From: Clostridium sp.
Lineage (GTDB): Bacteria > Bacillota > Clostridia > Clostridiales > Clostridiaceae
NCBI RefSeq assembly: GCF_022482905.1
Contig: NZ_JAKVOI010000001.1
Location: forward strand, 744,001 to 808,000
Length of the DNA: 64,000 bases
Direction of reading: 5' to 3'
In this document: one piece after another, positions 27,277-35,422 of the stretch
Layout: the number at the start of each line of letters is the position of its first letter
Position numbering within the stretch: position 1 is the first letter of the stretch
The notes under the pieces: generated by a model
The model's database searches: none
Told to the model about the DNA's origin: nothing
Seen by the model: only the letters and a program-made list of their open reading frames with translations
Translations under genes and position numbers: made by a program

Positions 27277-27298
27277 TTACTATATAATTGTTACTATA
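27277..27298. promoter_or_regulatory. Direct repeat, probable MocR operator
   Basis: TTACTATA occurs at 27277-27284 and again at 27291-27298, 14 bases start to start, in the 102-base gap between the divergent deformylase-like and MocR genes. MocR proteins are known to bind direct repeats in such gaps. Confidence 0.5.
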
Positions 27299-27337
27299 AA
27301 AAGGTATAATTTTTATAAAAATTATGGGGATGATTTT

Positions 27338-28762
27338 ATGGAAATACCAGTGTTCATTGAAAATAAAAGTGAAAAACCGCTGTATATTCAGATATATGGA
27401 TGCTACAAAAAAGCTATACTGGAAGGGATACTTAAAAAAGACGATAGATTGGAGTCTATAGTACAGCTTAAGAACAGGCTTTGTATCAGCAGAAATACAG
27501 TTCAGGAGGCTTATAACCAACTGCTGTGTGAAGGCTATATTTATAGCAGAAAGGGCAGTGGTTATTATGTGGAAGGTATAGATAAGCAGATAAAAACCGT
27601 CAAGAGAGAAAATGTACCCTTAAAGCTTAAACCGTTGAGAAGTATTCATATAGATGATAGAGCATATCCCTATAATTTTAAACCCGGCTCGGTGGATCAC
27701 GGCAGTTTTCCATTTGCAAACTGGAGAAAAATTGAACAGGGTATTATGAAAAAAGAAAATATGGGCATATTGACCTATTCGAATCCCAGAGGTGAATTTG
27801 AATTAAGAAATCAGATTGCAGATTATGTCAAAAGTTCAAGAGGAGTGGCTTGTTCTTCTGAACAGATAATTGTAGGTGCAGGGACACAGACTTTGATGGC
27901 TGTATTATGCGAACTGCTTAGTGAGCATTATAATAGGAATATTGCTTTTGAAGAACCGGGTTTTTCTCCTGTGAGAAAGGTTTTTGAATGGTATGGATAT
28001 AATATAGAGCCTATTGAATTAACGCAGTCTGGAATGGACATAAAAAAACTTGAAATCCTGGAAACGGTCCCGGGGTTGATATATGTAACGCCGTCCAATC
28101 AGCATCCTATGGGTATGATCATGCCTGTTTCAAATCGTATAAGACTTCTTAATTTTATTGACAGATGCGGTGGCTATGTTATTGAAGATGATTATGACAG
28201 CGAATTTAGATATAATGTAAATCCGATACCTTCACTTCAAAGCCTGGATAATGAAAATAGAGTAATTTATCTTGGAACTTTTTCAAAAACTCTTTTTCCC
28301 GGAATGCATGTTGGATACATGATTTTACCTGAAAGCATAATGAATCTTTTTATTAAAAAAGGAAGCTTTATAAATCAGACTGCATCCAAAATTCATCAGC
28401 TGACAATTGCAGAGTTTATGAAAGAAGGATTATTTGAAGCCCATCTCAGGAAAATGCGAAATATATATGCTAGAAAACAGCAGTTTCTTATAGATTGTAT
28501 AAAAAATGAATTTGGAAAAAATGCTGCCATCTATGGTGAGAAAGCAGGACTTAACATTGTACTTCAGGTAAAAAACAAGCTGGATGAGCAGGAATTGATA
28601 AATAGAGCTCGAGGTAAAGGGGTCAAAGTTTATCCTGTATCCTTTTATTATTTTGATAAAAATAATTATAAAAAACATAATATGGTGTTGATGGGATATG
28701 GACATCTGAGTTTTGAGGAGATGGAAAATGGAATAAGGTTTTTAAAAAAAGCCTGGTTTTGA
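27338..28762 (+). CDS. MocR/PdxR-family regulator (GntR head, aminotransferase-like body)
   Basis: A 474-residue regulator. Residues 1-75 are a GntR winged helix (LYIQIYGCYKKAILEG and SRNTVQEAYNQLLCEGY regions). Residues 110-470 are a fold-type I aminotransferase-like domain with the PLP-binding region: VIEDDYDSEFRY and the Lys in GTFSKTLFPGMHVG. It probably binds PLP and an amine or amino acid and controls the divergent deformylase-like/racemase pair. The ATG at 27338 is chosen because GGGGATGA precedes it. Confidence 0.88.
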   Translation: MEIPVFIENKSEKPLYIQIYGCYKKAILEGILKKDDRLESIVQLKNRLCISRNTVQEAYNQLLCEGYIYSRKGSGYYVEGIDKQIKTVKRENVPLKLKPLRSIHIDDRAYPYNFKPGSVDHGSFPFANWRKIEQGIMKKENMGILTYSNPRGEFELRNQIADYVKSSRGVACSSEQIIVGAGTQTLMAVLCELLSEHYNRNIAFEEPGFSPVRKVFEWYGYNIEPIELTQSGMDIKKLEILETVPGLIYVTPSNQHPMGMIMPVSNRIRLLNFIDRCGGYVIEDDYDSEFRYNVNPIPSLQSLDNENRVIYLGTFSKTLFPGMHVGYMILPESIMNLFIKKGSFINQTASKIHQLTIAEFMKEGLFEAHLRKMRNIYARKQQFLIDCIKNEFGKNAAIYGEKAGLNIVLQVKNKLDEQELINRARGKGVKVYPVSFYYFDKNNYKKHNMVLMGYGHLSFEEMENGIRFLKKAWF

Positions 28763-28787
28763 GTTGATGTTTTCATATGAAGAACAA

Positions 28788-28796
28788 TGATATAAT
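28788..28796 (+). promoter_or_regulatory. Extended -10 promoter element
   Basis: TGATATAAT, a TG-extended -10 box, lies 37 bases before the start of the pentapeptide-repeat gene. No good -35 is seen at 17 bases, consistent with the extended type. Confidence 0.4.
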
Positions 28797-28832
28797 ATAT
28801 TTAAAATTAGAACGTTTTGAGGAGATTATAAT

Positions 28833-29657
28833 ATGAAGATACACGAAAAAAATAAGGATAGATTAGAACAATTAAAGGTAGATTGTTCAGAATGTAGTGG
28901 CTTATGTTGTACAGCATTATTTTTTTCAAAAATAGATGGTTTTCCAGAGGATAAAAAAGCAGGTAAGCCCTGTACAAAACTACAAAATAATTATCGCTGT
29001 AAAATTCATCATGAATTGGAAAGACGTAATATGAAGGGCTGCATAGGATATGATTGCTTTGGGGCAGGACAACATGTAACACAATATATTTATAAAGGTG
29101 ACACATGGAAAACCTTACCCAGGCAATCTGAAGAAATATTTGATATCTTTGTAATTGTTTTTCAATTATATCAAATACGCTACTTTTTAGAAGAATCAAG
29201 AATAGTAATTCCAGCAAAAAAATTATGGAGTGATATTGAAAGTTTGATTAATGAAAATGAAGGTCTATGTAATTCCATTCCACAAAGTGTCCTTAATATT
29301 GATATTGATAGTTATAGAAATAAAGTTAATATTACCTTGAAGCAAGTTTGTGATTCTATTATAAAGTGTTTTAGAAATAGTGATAATAAGAGGTTAACAG
29401 AGTTCTTAGGAAGGAATCTTAAAAAGAAAGATATGAGTGGACTGGACTTAAGCATGAAATTATTAATTGCAGCTAATTTTGACGGTTGTATATTTGACGG
29501 AACAGTTTTTTTAGGAGCAGATACAAGAGATACGAATTTTAGCAATGCAGATCTGAGAGAGGCTGTTTTCTTAACACAAGGACAAATTAATTCTGCCAGG
29601 GGAAATAGAAATACGAAACTACCCGAACATTTGGATTATCCCATAACATGGAAATAA
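28833..29657 (+). CDS. Pentapeptide-repeat protein with N-terminal cysteine cluster
   Basis: The N-terminal 75 residues hold the clustered cysteines CSECSGLCC, then single Cys residues and GCIGYDCFGAGQ, a pattern like YkgJ-type metal or Fe-S binding regions. A helical middle (about 90-190) follows, then a short run of pentapeptide repeats (about 200-250: MSGLDLSMKLLIAANFDG, then NFSNADLREAVF). Pentapeptide repeats form a right-handed beta helix; some protect gyrase, but the repeat section here is too short to infer that. Function unknown. ATG start with GAGGAG upstream. Confidence 0.7.
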   Translation: MKIHEKNKDRLEQLKVDCSECSGLCCTALFFSKIDGFPEDKKAGKPCTKLQNNYRCKIHHELERRNMKGCIGYDCFGAGQHVTQYIYKGDTWKTLPRQSEEIFDIFVIVFQLYQIRYFLEESRIVIPAKKLWSDIESLINENEGLCNSIPQSVLNIDIDSYRNKVNITLKQVCDSIIKCFRNSDNKRLTEFLGRNLKKKDMSGLDLSMKLLIAANFDGCIFDGTVFLGADTRDTNFSNADLREAVFLTQGQINSARGNRNTKLPEHLDYPITWK

Positions 29658-29699
29658 TAAATAAAAGAACGACAAATTTTGGATATATAGAGGTGAATA

Positions 29700-30239
29700 A
29701 TGAAAACAGTAGTAATATATAAGTCCAAAACAGGTTTTACAAAAAAGTACGCTAAGTGGATTGCAGAAGAGTTATCAGCTGATATCTTTGATGCATCAAA
29801 GGTTAATGTTCATATGCTGGATAAATATGATACTATAATTTATGGTGGAAGTTTATATGCGGTGGGCATTATTGGAATAAAATTAATTAGAAAAAATATT
29901 AAGAAGCTTAAAAATAAAAAGTTAGTTGTTTTTGCAACAGGAGCATCACCTTTAAGAGATAATGTTATAAATGAAGTAATTGATAAAAATTTTTCGGTTG
30001 ATGAGCGCAGATACATCAAATTTTTTTATTTAAGAGGTGGTTTTAATTATAGCAAACTAAATTTTTTTGATAAGTTTCTTATGATGCTGCTGAAATGGAA
30101 AATCAAAAATAAAAAACCGCGAGAGTTGTCAGCTGATGAAATAGGTATGCTTTCCATATATGATAAGCCGGTAGATTTTACAGACAAGAAGAATATACAT
30201 AAAATAATAGCTTATGTTATTTCACAAAATTCTCATTGA
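29700..30239 (+). CDS. Flavodoxin-domain protein
   Basis: A 179-residue flavodoxin with FMN loop SKTGFTKK (residues 9-16) and a YGGSLYAVGI loop near 51-60. It is a paralogue of the flavodoxin at 20710-21189 but has no FMN-binding partner next to it. It follows the pentapeptide gene by 42 bases and precedes an unknown gene by 30, all in the same direction. Probable role: single-electron or hydride carrier. Confidence 0.85.
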   Translation: MKTVVIYKSKTGFTKKYAKWIAEELSADIFDASKVNVHMLDKYDTIIYGGSLYAVGIIGIKLIRKNIKKLKNKKLVVFATGASPLRDNVINEVIDKNFSVDERRYIKFFYLRGGFNYSKLNFFDKFLMMLLKWKIKNKKPRELSADEIGMLSIYDKPVDFTDKKNIHKIIAYVISQNSH

Positions 30240-30269
30240 AAAAATGTTTTTGTAAGAAAGGTGTCCAAT

Positions 30270-30695
30270 ATGAAAGATATGAAAGCGGTAATTTTGAAAG
30301 ATGTAATGGAAACATTACATCTGTTGATTGAAAAATACAAGTTTAATGCAGATGTACTTTCAAAATTATTAGATGTAAAAAAGGAAGCCATTTTAAGTAA
30401 GGATGAAAAAAAGCTATTTGAGAATTCTAAAGATTTTGGTAAAATATCTGATCTGGTCTTTATGCTTGAACTAATTGGAAAAGATGATGCTGATTTTAAA
30501 GTTGGAGCATTTTTGCAGGTCTTATTAGAATATCATAATATTTCGGTAGAAACAATTGCATTGATGTCTGGAGTTAGTGAAAAAGAAGTTAGTGGTTTAG
30601 TTGAAACCCCTAAGTTGGTGTCTTTAGAGAGCAAATATAAAATATCCAAAACAGTAATGGCATTACGGTTTTTTTTAAAAGAATTAGAACCATAA
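30270..30695 (+). CDS. Unrecognised helical protein, 141 residues
   Basis: A soluble, helix-rich protein. Two similar helix-turn-helix-like halves can be seen: YKFNADVLSKLLDVKKEAI (about 22-40) and YHNISVETIALMSGVSEKEV (about 91-110), each shaped like a short Cro-type recognition unit. It may bind DNA, but no family is recognised. ATG 30270 was chosen (AAGAAAGGTG upstream); GTG 30261 is an alternative. Possibly in one unit with the flavodoxin. Confidence 0.55.
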   Translation: MKDMKAVILKDVMETLHLLIEKYKFNADVLSKLLDVKKEAILSKDEKKLFENSKDFGKISDLVFMLELIGKDDADFKVGAFLQVLLEYHNISVETIALMSGVSEKEVSGLVETPKLVSLESKYKISKTVMALRFFLKELEP

Positions 30696-30865
30696 ATTTC
30701 AATAAAATTCTAGATAAAAAATAGCATCGAGGGTATAATTCCCAATTTATACAGTGCTTTTGACAAAGACTATATTTAGTAATAGAATATTTTTATGATA
30801 ATTTTCAAATTGTCATTTTATAATGTACATATGTTGAGATTTGTCAATTTAGACAGGAGGCTATT

Positions 30866-32182
30866 ATGGACAAAACAGAAGTTGAAGAATTAAAAAAGAA
30901 AGTGTGTAAGTCAATTGATGACAATTCCGAGAAAATAATAAATTTTTCTAAATCAGTTGAAAGTGAACCGGAGTTAGGCTTCAAGGAAAAAAAGTCATCT
31001 GCAAAAGTAAAAAAAATGTTTGATGAAATAGGCTTGAAGTATAGAGATGGACTTGCATTGACCGGAGTAAAGGCCAAGCTAAAGGATGATTCTGATGGTA
31101 TAAATGTAGCTATTCTTGGAGAACTTGATGCTGTCATATGCAAGGGAAACAAAAATGCCGATCCGGAAACAGGGGCAGCTCATACCTGCGGGCATCATCT
31201 GCAGCTTGGAGCGATGGTCGGATCTGCCATAGGATTGAAGTTATCAGGAATCTCTGACAAGCTTGACGGTAATGTTGCATTTATGGCAGTGCCATCTGAG
31301 GAGTGCATTGAATTTGACTACAGGCAGAAGCTTATACAAGAAGGTAAAATACATTTTATGGGAGGAAAGCAGGAACTTATATATCAGGGTGAATTTGATG
31401 ATGTAAATGTAGCAATGATGATGCACTCCGCAAAAGATTGTCCCGATCCTACCGTACTTCTCGGGAAGTCCAGCAATGGATTTGTGGCAAAAATGATACA
31501 GTATGTTGGAAAGGCCGCTCATGCTGCTGAAGCACCTGAAAATGGAATAAATGCACTGAATGCCGCAATGCTTGGACTTTCAAATGTAAATGCCCTCAGG
31601 GAGACTTTTAGAGATGAAGATTATATAAGATTTCATCCTATAATTACAAAGGGTGGAGATGTAGTAAATAGTGTTCCGGATGATGTCAGAATAGAGAGTT
31701 ATGTACGTGCAAGGACAATAGATGCAATGCTTGAGACAAACAAAAAAGTAGACATGGCACTGAAAGCTGGTGGAGATGCAGTGGGTGCAAAAACCATCAT
31801 AAAGACAATACCTGGTTATCTGCCTTTAGAGTGTTTTCAGGAGCTGGCCTACATATACAGGAAAAATTGCGGGGAGATTCTGCCTGAAAGCAGTATATTA
31901 GATGGAGGACATTTCTTTGCATCAACGGATATGGGAGATGTTTCACAGCTGATACCGAGCATTCATCCTTATATAGGTGGAGTGAGCGGCAGTCTTCATG
32001 CTCCGGATTTCAAAGTTGAAGATTATTATGCAGCTTGTATAGTTCCTGCTAAACTTTTTGCAATGACAGCAGTTGATCTGCTTGTGAATGATGCAGAGAA
32101 TGGAAAAGATGTAATAAAGAACTTCAAACCGAAATTCTCAAAAGAAGAGTATTTAAAAACTCTGAATGAATTTAGAAACTAA
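30866..32182 (+). CDS. M20-family amidohydrolase (AbgA/AbgB-like)
   Basis: A 438-residue di-metal amidohydrolase of the M20D type. Metal-binding residues include the box HTCGHH (residues 106-111), the ESEP region near 34 and the PSEECIEF region near 145; GLSNVNALRETF belongs to the dimerisation domain. Relatives cleave N-acyl amino acids, aminobenzoyl-glutamate or dipeptides. It leads a three-gene unit with two small membrane proteins (32218 and 33022), which suggests the products or substrate are transported by them. ATG start with GACAGGAGG upstream. Confidence 0.85.
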   Translation: MDKTEVEELKKKVCKSIDDNSEKIINFSKSVESEPELGFKEKKSSAKVKKMFDEIGLKYRDGLALTGVKAKLKDDSDGINVAILGELDAVICKGNKNADPETGAAHTCGHHLQLGAMVGSAIGLKLSGISDKLDGNVAFMAVPSEECIEFDYRQKLIQEGKIHFMGGKQELIYQGEFDDVNVAMMMHSAKDCPDPTVLLGKSSNGFVAKMIQYVGKAAHAAEAPENGINALNAAMLGLSNVNALRETFRDEDYIRFHPIITKGGDVVNSVPDDVRIESYVRARTIDAMLETNKKVDMALKAGGDAVGAKTIIKTIPGYLPLECFQELAYIYRKNCGEILPESSILDGGHFFASTDMGDVSQLIPSIHPYIGGVSGSLHAPDFKVEDYYAACIVPAKLFAMTAVDLLVNDAENGKDVIKNFKPKFSKEEYLKTLNEFRN

Positions 32183-32217
32183 TATAAATCAATAAATAAT
32201 TTTAGGGGGAAGAACCG

Positions 32218-33021
32218 ATGATAAAAAAATATGCTAAAATCTTTTTATTTGCTCTTGTATTAGTTATAATAGCTGAGCTCATAGGTGAGAAAAAAATTAA
32301 ACTTGGTCCCGGGTATTTAGTATTCCTGCCCATGCTATTTGCACTTGTTATGGGGTTAATTATAAGTATGCCTAGATTAAAACTTATCTCAACTAAAGAG
32401 ATGAGTTTGTCAAATGAAATTATGGGAATCGCCGTAATATTATTTGTAGCTAAAATAGGAGCTACCATGGGGCCTACCATTGTCAAATTGCTTGAGTCTG
32501 GATGGGCACTTTGTTTTCAGGAATTAGGACACTTTTTTGGAACGGTAATTTTGGGACTTCCTATTGCACTACTGCTGGGGCTTGGACGTGAGGCGGTAGG
32601 TGCAACTTTTTCAATTGATCGTGAACCCAACATTGCCATTATTTCAGAAAAATATGGAATGGATTCTCCAGAAGGTCGTGGAGTTATGGGAATATACATA
32701 TGTGGAACATTATTTGGGGCTGCTTATATTGGACTTCTTGCAGGATATATGGGTTCTCTTAAAATATTTGACCCAATTGCCCTGGCCATGGGTTCAGGTG
32801 TAGGTTCGGGAAGTATGATGGCAGCAGCCTCTGGTGCAATTGCAGCTGTCTTCCCTGAAAAAGCAAAAGAAATAGCAAGTTTTGCAGCAGCATCAAATCT
32901 TATAACTACCATTATTGGAATATACTTTACACTTTTTGTTTCACTGCCTGTTGCAAACAAATTGTATAATTGGCTTGAACCTAAAATTGGTAGAAGAAAG
33001 AAAAAGGGGGAGGAAGCCTAA
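32218..33021 (+). CDS. DUF3100-like integral membrane protein
   Basis: A 267-residue protein with about eight membrane helices and glycine-rich turns, notably GREAVGATFSIDREPN (about 122-137) and AMGSGVGSGSMMAAASGAIAA (read in parts, about 190-210). This layout matches my memory of DUF3100 proteins, whose function is unknown. Glycine/alanine-rich broken-helix segments are common in transporters. The start ATG is 36 bases after the amidohydrolase stop, and it directly abuts the next membrane gene. Confidence 0.7.
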   Translation: MIKKYAKIFLFALVLVIIAELIGEKKIKLGPGYLVFLPMLFALVMGLIISMPRLKLISTKEMSLSNEIMGIAVILFVAKIGATMGPTIVKLLESGWALCFQELGHFFGTVILGLPIALLLGLGREAVGATFSIDREPNIAIISEKYGMDSPEGRGVMGIYICGTLFGAAYIGLLAGYMGSLKIFDPIALAMGSGVGSGSMMAAASGAIAAVFPEKAKEIASFAAASNLITTIIGIYFTLFVSLPVANKLYNWLEPKIGRRKKKGEEA

Positions 33022-33474
33022 ATGAAAAAATTTGCTCAGGAAGCAGTTATTCTCTTTGTAGTTGGAATAATTGCCCTTGTTGGAAATACATTAAATCATA
33101 AAGTACCACTTATTACAGGAATTATTGGCATGGGCATACTTGTTGGAATTACACTTGTAGGAATTATTATAAAAAAAATTGTACCTCTTAATCTTCCGAT
33201 GGTATTTTGGGTTTCTGTAGTTGCCATACTGGTTACATGTCCTCTTAATCCATATGGTGCCTATCTTGATGCCCAGTATCTTGATAAGATAGATATGCTT
33301 GCGCTTACTACACCGGTTTTGGCTTTTGCAGGGTTGTCGCTTGGAAAGGATTTGAAGTTATTCAAAGAACTCAGCTGGAAAATAGTAGTTGTAGCAATTG
33401 TGGTTTATACTGGAACTTTTTTCCTGGCCACGCTAATTGCGGAATTTGTTTTGAGAATTACCGGAAAGGTATAA
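33022..33474 (+). CDS. Small integral membrane protein paired with the DUF3100-like protein
   Basis: A 150-residue protein with four to five helices, starting at the base after the previous stop (GGGGGAGGAAG upstream), so the two are made together and probably form one complex. It holds the conserved-looking loop CPLNPYGAYLDAQYLDKID. No family that I can name with confidence. In context a two-subunit transporter serving the M20 amidohydrolase. Confidence 0.65.
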   Translation: MKKFAQEAVILFVVGIIALVGNTLNHKVPLITGIIGMGILVGITLVGIIIKKIVPLNLPMVFWVSVVAILVTCPLNPYGAYLDAQYLDKIDMLALTTPVLAFAGLSLGKDLKLFKELSWKIVVVAIVVYTGTFFLATLIAEFVLRITGKV

Positions 33475-33555
33475 AGGAGCTTGAAACTATTGTCATTTTT
33501 ATAATATCCAATTTTATGATTGGTTTTATTGAGGCAGGGAATATTTTATTGAAAA

Positions 33556-33598
33556 GAAAAGCACTTATTGATTATATTAAAGTCAATAAGTGCTTTTC
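33556..33598 (+). terminator. Rho-independent-like terminator after the amidohydrolase operon
   Basis: Perfect 16-base inverted arms (33556-33571 and 33583-33598) with an 11-base loop; the right arm ends in CTTTTC. It lies about 80 bases after the small membrane gene and 100 before the ABC exporter gene. A shadow reading frame runs through it into the exporter gene but has no independent support. Confidence 0.75.
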
Positions 33599-33701
33599 CC
33601 TAAGCGAATTTGCGGATGCTGTAAATATTACAGGGCAGACGATGAATTTATATTTTAAAAAGAATATTATTAATAAAATAAGTTGTGGGAGGTGTATGAA
33701 T

Positions 33702-35420
33702 TTGAAATTCATGAAAAAATATATACATAACTACTGGAAGGGATTTTGTCTTGCACTAGTATGTCTTTCTGTAGAAGCTCTTTGTGACCTCATGCAACCT
33801 GCTATAATGTCAAAAATAGTGGACATAGGGGTTGCAAATGAACAGATGGATTATGTAATAAAAAATGGAATAATTATGCTTGTAATTACAGGTATAGGAG
33901 CACTTGGAGCTTCAGGACGTAATATATTGTCTGGAAATGTGTCACAGAAATTCAGTATGGAACTGAGATCGGATTTATTTGAGAAGATTCAAAATTTCTC
34001 ATTTGCCAGTGTTGACAGATTTGACAGTAGTTCTCTTATAACACGACTTACAAATGATGTGGTTCAGGTTCAGAATTTTGTGAATGGACTTATGAGGATA
34101 TTTGTGAAAGCCCCTCTTATATGTATTGGAAGTATTATTATGGCATCAAGACTTGATATGCATCTTTCTAGAATAATATATATAGTGATACCAACAGTAG
34201 GTATTCTTATATTCGCCAGTATGAATATAGGATATCCATACTTTATTAAAGTTCAAAATGCTCTGGACGGAGTCAATTCTGTTATAGGGGAGTATCTTTC
34301 TGCAGTAAGAGTAGTAAAGGCATTTGACAGATTTGACTATGAAGTTGATAGATTTGAGGATGCAAATGTAAATCTTGGACAATCGTCAGCCAGAGCTGTG
34401 CGTATTATGGCTGTATTTTCTCCAGGTATAAATTTGACTATAAATATAGGGATAGTATTGATCTTGTGGATTGGGGGAAGATATGTTGAAAGTGGAAGCA
34501 TGCATGTAGGACAAATAATTGCATTTATAAATTATATGACACAGATTTTGTTTTCAATTATGATAATATCTTCTGTTTTCAACATGTTTGTGCGATTCAA
34601 GGCCTCAATGATCCGTATTGCAGAAGTATTTGAAGAAGAAACTGGATTTGTTTCGGGTAAAAAAAGTACTGATTATAGTGAAATTGGGAGAATAGATTTT
34701 GAGAATGTATCATTTTCATATCAAGATGGACGTCAGGTTATACATGATATCAGTTTTACATGTATGCCTGGTGAGACGATTGGCATAATTGGATCTACAG
34801 GATCAGGAAAAAACAGTCTTGTAAATTTGATCCCGAGGTTTTATGATGCTATTTCCGGGAATATAAAAATTGATGGAACTGATATTAAAGATATTGATGA
34901 AAGGATTTTAAGGGATAAAATAGCACTTGTACCTCAAAAGTCGGTGCTTTTTACAGGGAGTGTACTTGAAAATATAAGGTGGGGCAAAGAAGATGCCTCT
35001 GAGGAAGAGGTAAAAAAGATATCAGAAATTGCGGAAGTAGATGAATTTATTTCCAAACTACCGGAGAAGTATAATACTAAACTTGGTCAGGGAGGAGTAA
35101 ATTTTTCAGGTGGACAAAAACAGCGTGTTTCCATAGCACGTGCGATTATCAAAAAACCTGAAATACTTATATTGGATGATTGTACAAGTGCTTTGGATGC
35201 GTCTACCGAGGCAAAGATTATATCCGGGATAAAAAAATACTCAAAGGACATGACTGTAATAATGATTGCACAAAAGATATCATCTATAGTGGCAGCAGAC
35301 AGAATAATTGTACTTGACAATGGAAAGATAGCAGGTATGGGAAGCCATGATGATCTCATGAAAAGCTGTGAAGTTTACAAGTATATATATCTGTCTCAAT
35401 TTGGGAAAAAGGAGGCATGA
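33702..35420 (+). CDS. ABC exporter subunit with degenerate ATP site
   Basis: Half of a heterodimeric multidrug-type exporter (six helices then ATPase). Walker A reads GSTGSGKNS: Lys 370 is followed by Asn 371 where Ser/Thr normally binds magnesium. Walker B ends LDDCTSALD (catalytic Glu replaced by Asp) and the switch His is Gln (IAQKIS). The signature FSGGQKQR is intact, as expected for the subunit that helps the partner's good site. TTG 33702 gives the best RBS distance from GGGAGG; ATG 33696 is close by. Its stop overlaps the ribosome binding site of the partner gene. Confidence 0.85.
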   Translation: MKFMKKYIHNYWKGFCLALVCLSVEALCDLMQPAIMSKIVDIGVANEQMDYVIKNGIIMLVITGIGALGASGRNILSGNVSQKFSMELRSDLFEKIQNFSFASVDRFDSSSLITRLTNDVVQVQNFVNGLMRIFVKAPLICIGSIIMASRLDMHLSRIIYIVIPTVGILIFASMNIGYPYFIKVQNALDGVNSVIGEYLSAVRVVKAFDRFDYEVDRFEDANVNLGQSSARAVRIMAVFSPGINLTINIGIVLILWIGGRYVESGSMHVGQIIAFINYMTQILFSIMIISSVFNMFVRFKASMIRIAEVFEEETGFVSGKKSTDYSEIGRIDFENVSFSYQDGRQVIHDISFTCMPGETIGIIGSTGSGKNSLVNLIPRFYDAISGNIKIDGTDIKDIDERILRDKIALVPQKSVLFTGSVLENIRWGKEDASEEEVKKISEIAEVDEFISKLPEKYNTKLGQGGVNFSGGQKQRVSIARAIIKKPEILILDDCTSALDASTEAKIISGIKKYSKDMTVIMIAQKISSIVAADRIIVLDNGKIAGMGSHDDLMKSCEVYKYIYLSQFGKKEA

Positions 35421-35422
35421 TT

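Noticed and set aside
26747-27520. Long reading frame giving a deformylase with an 80-residue hydrophobic extension
   Set aside because: The extension crosses the divergent MocR gene and promoter, and AAAGGAGAT supports the start at 27235.
33516-33701. In-frame extension of the ABC exporter gene upstream of 33702, encoding a helix-turn-helix-like stretch
   Set aside because: It runs through the terminator hairpin at 33556-33598 and lacks an RBS, whereas GGGAGG stands right before 33702.
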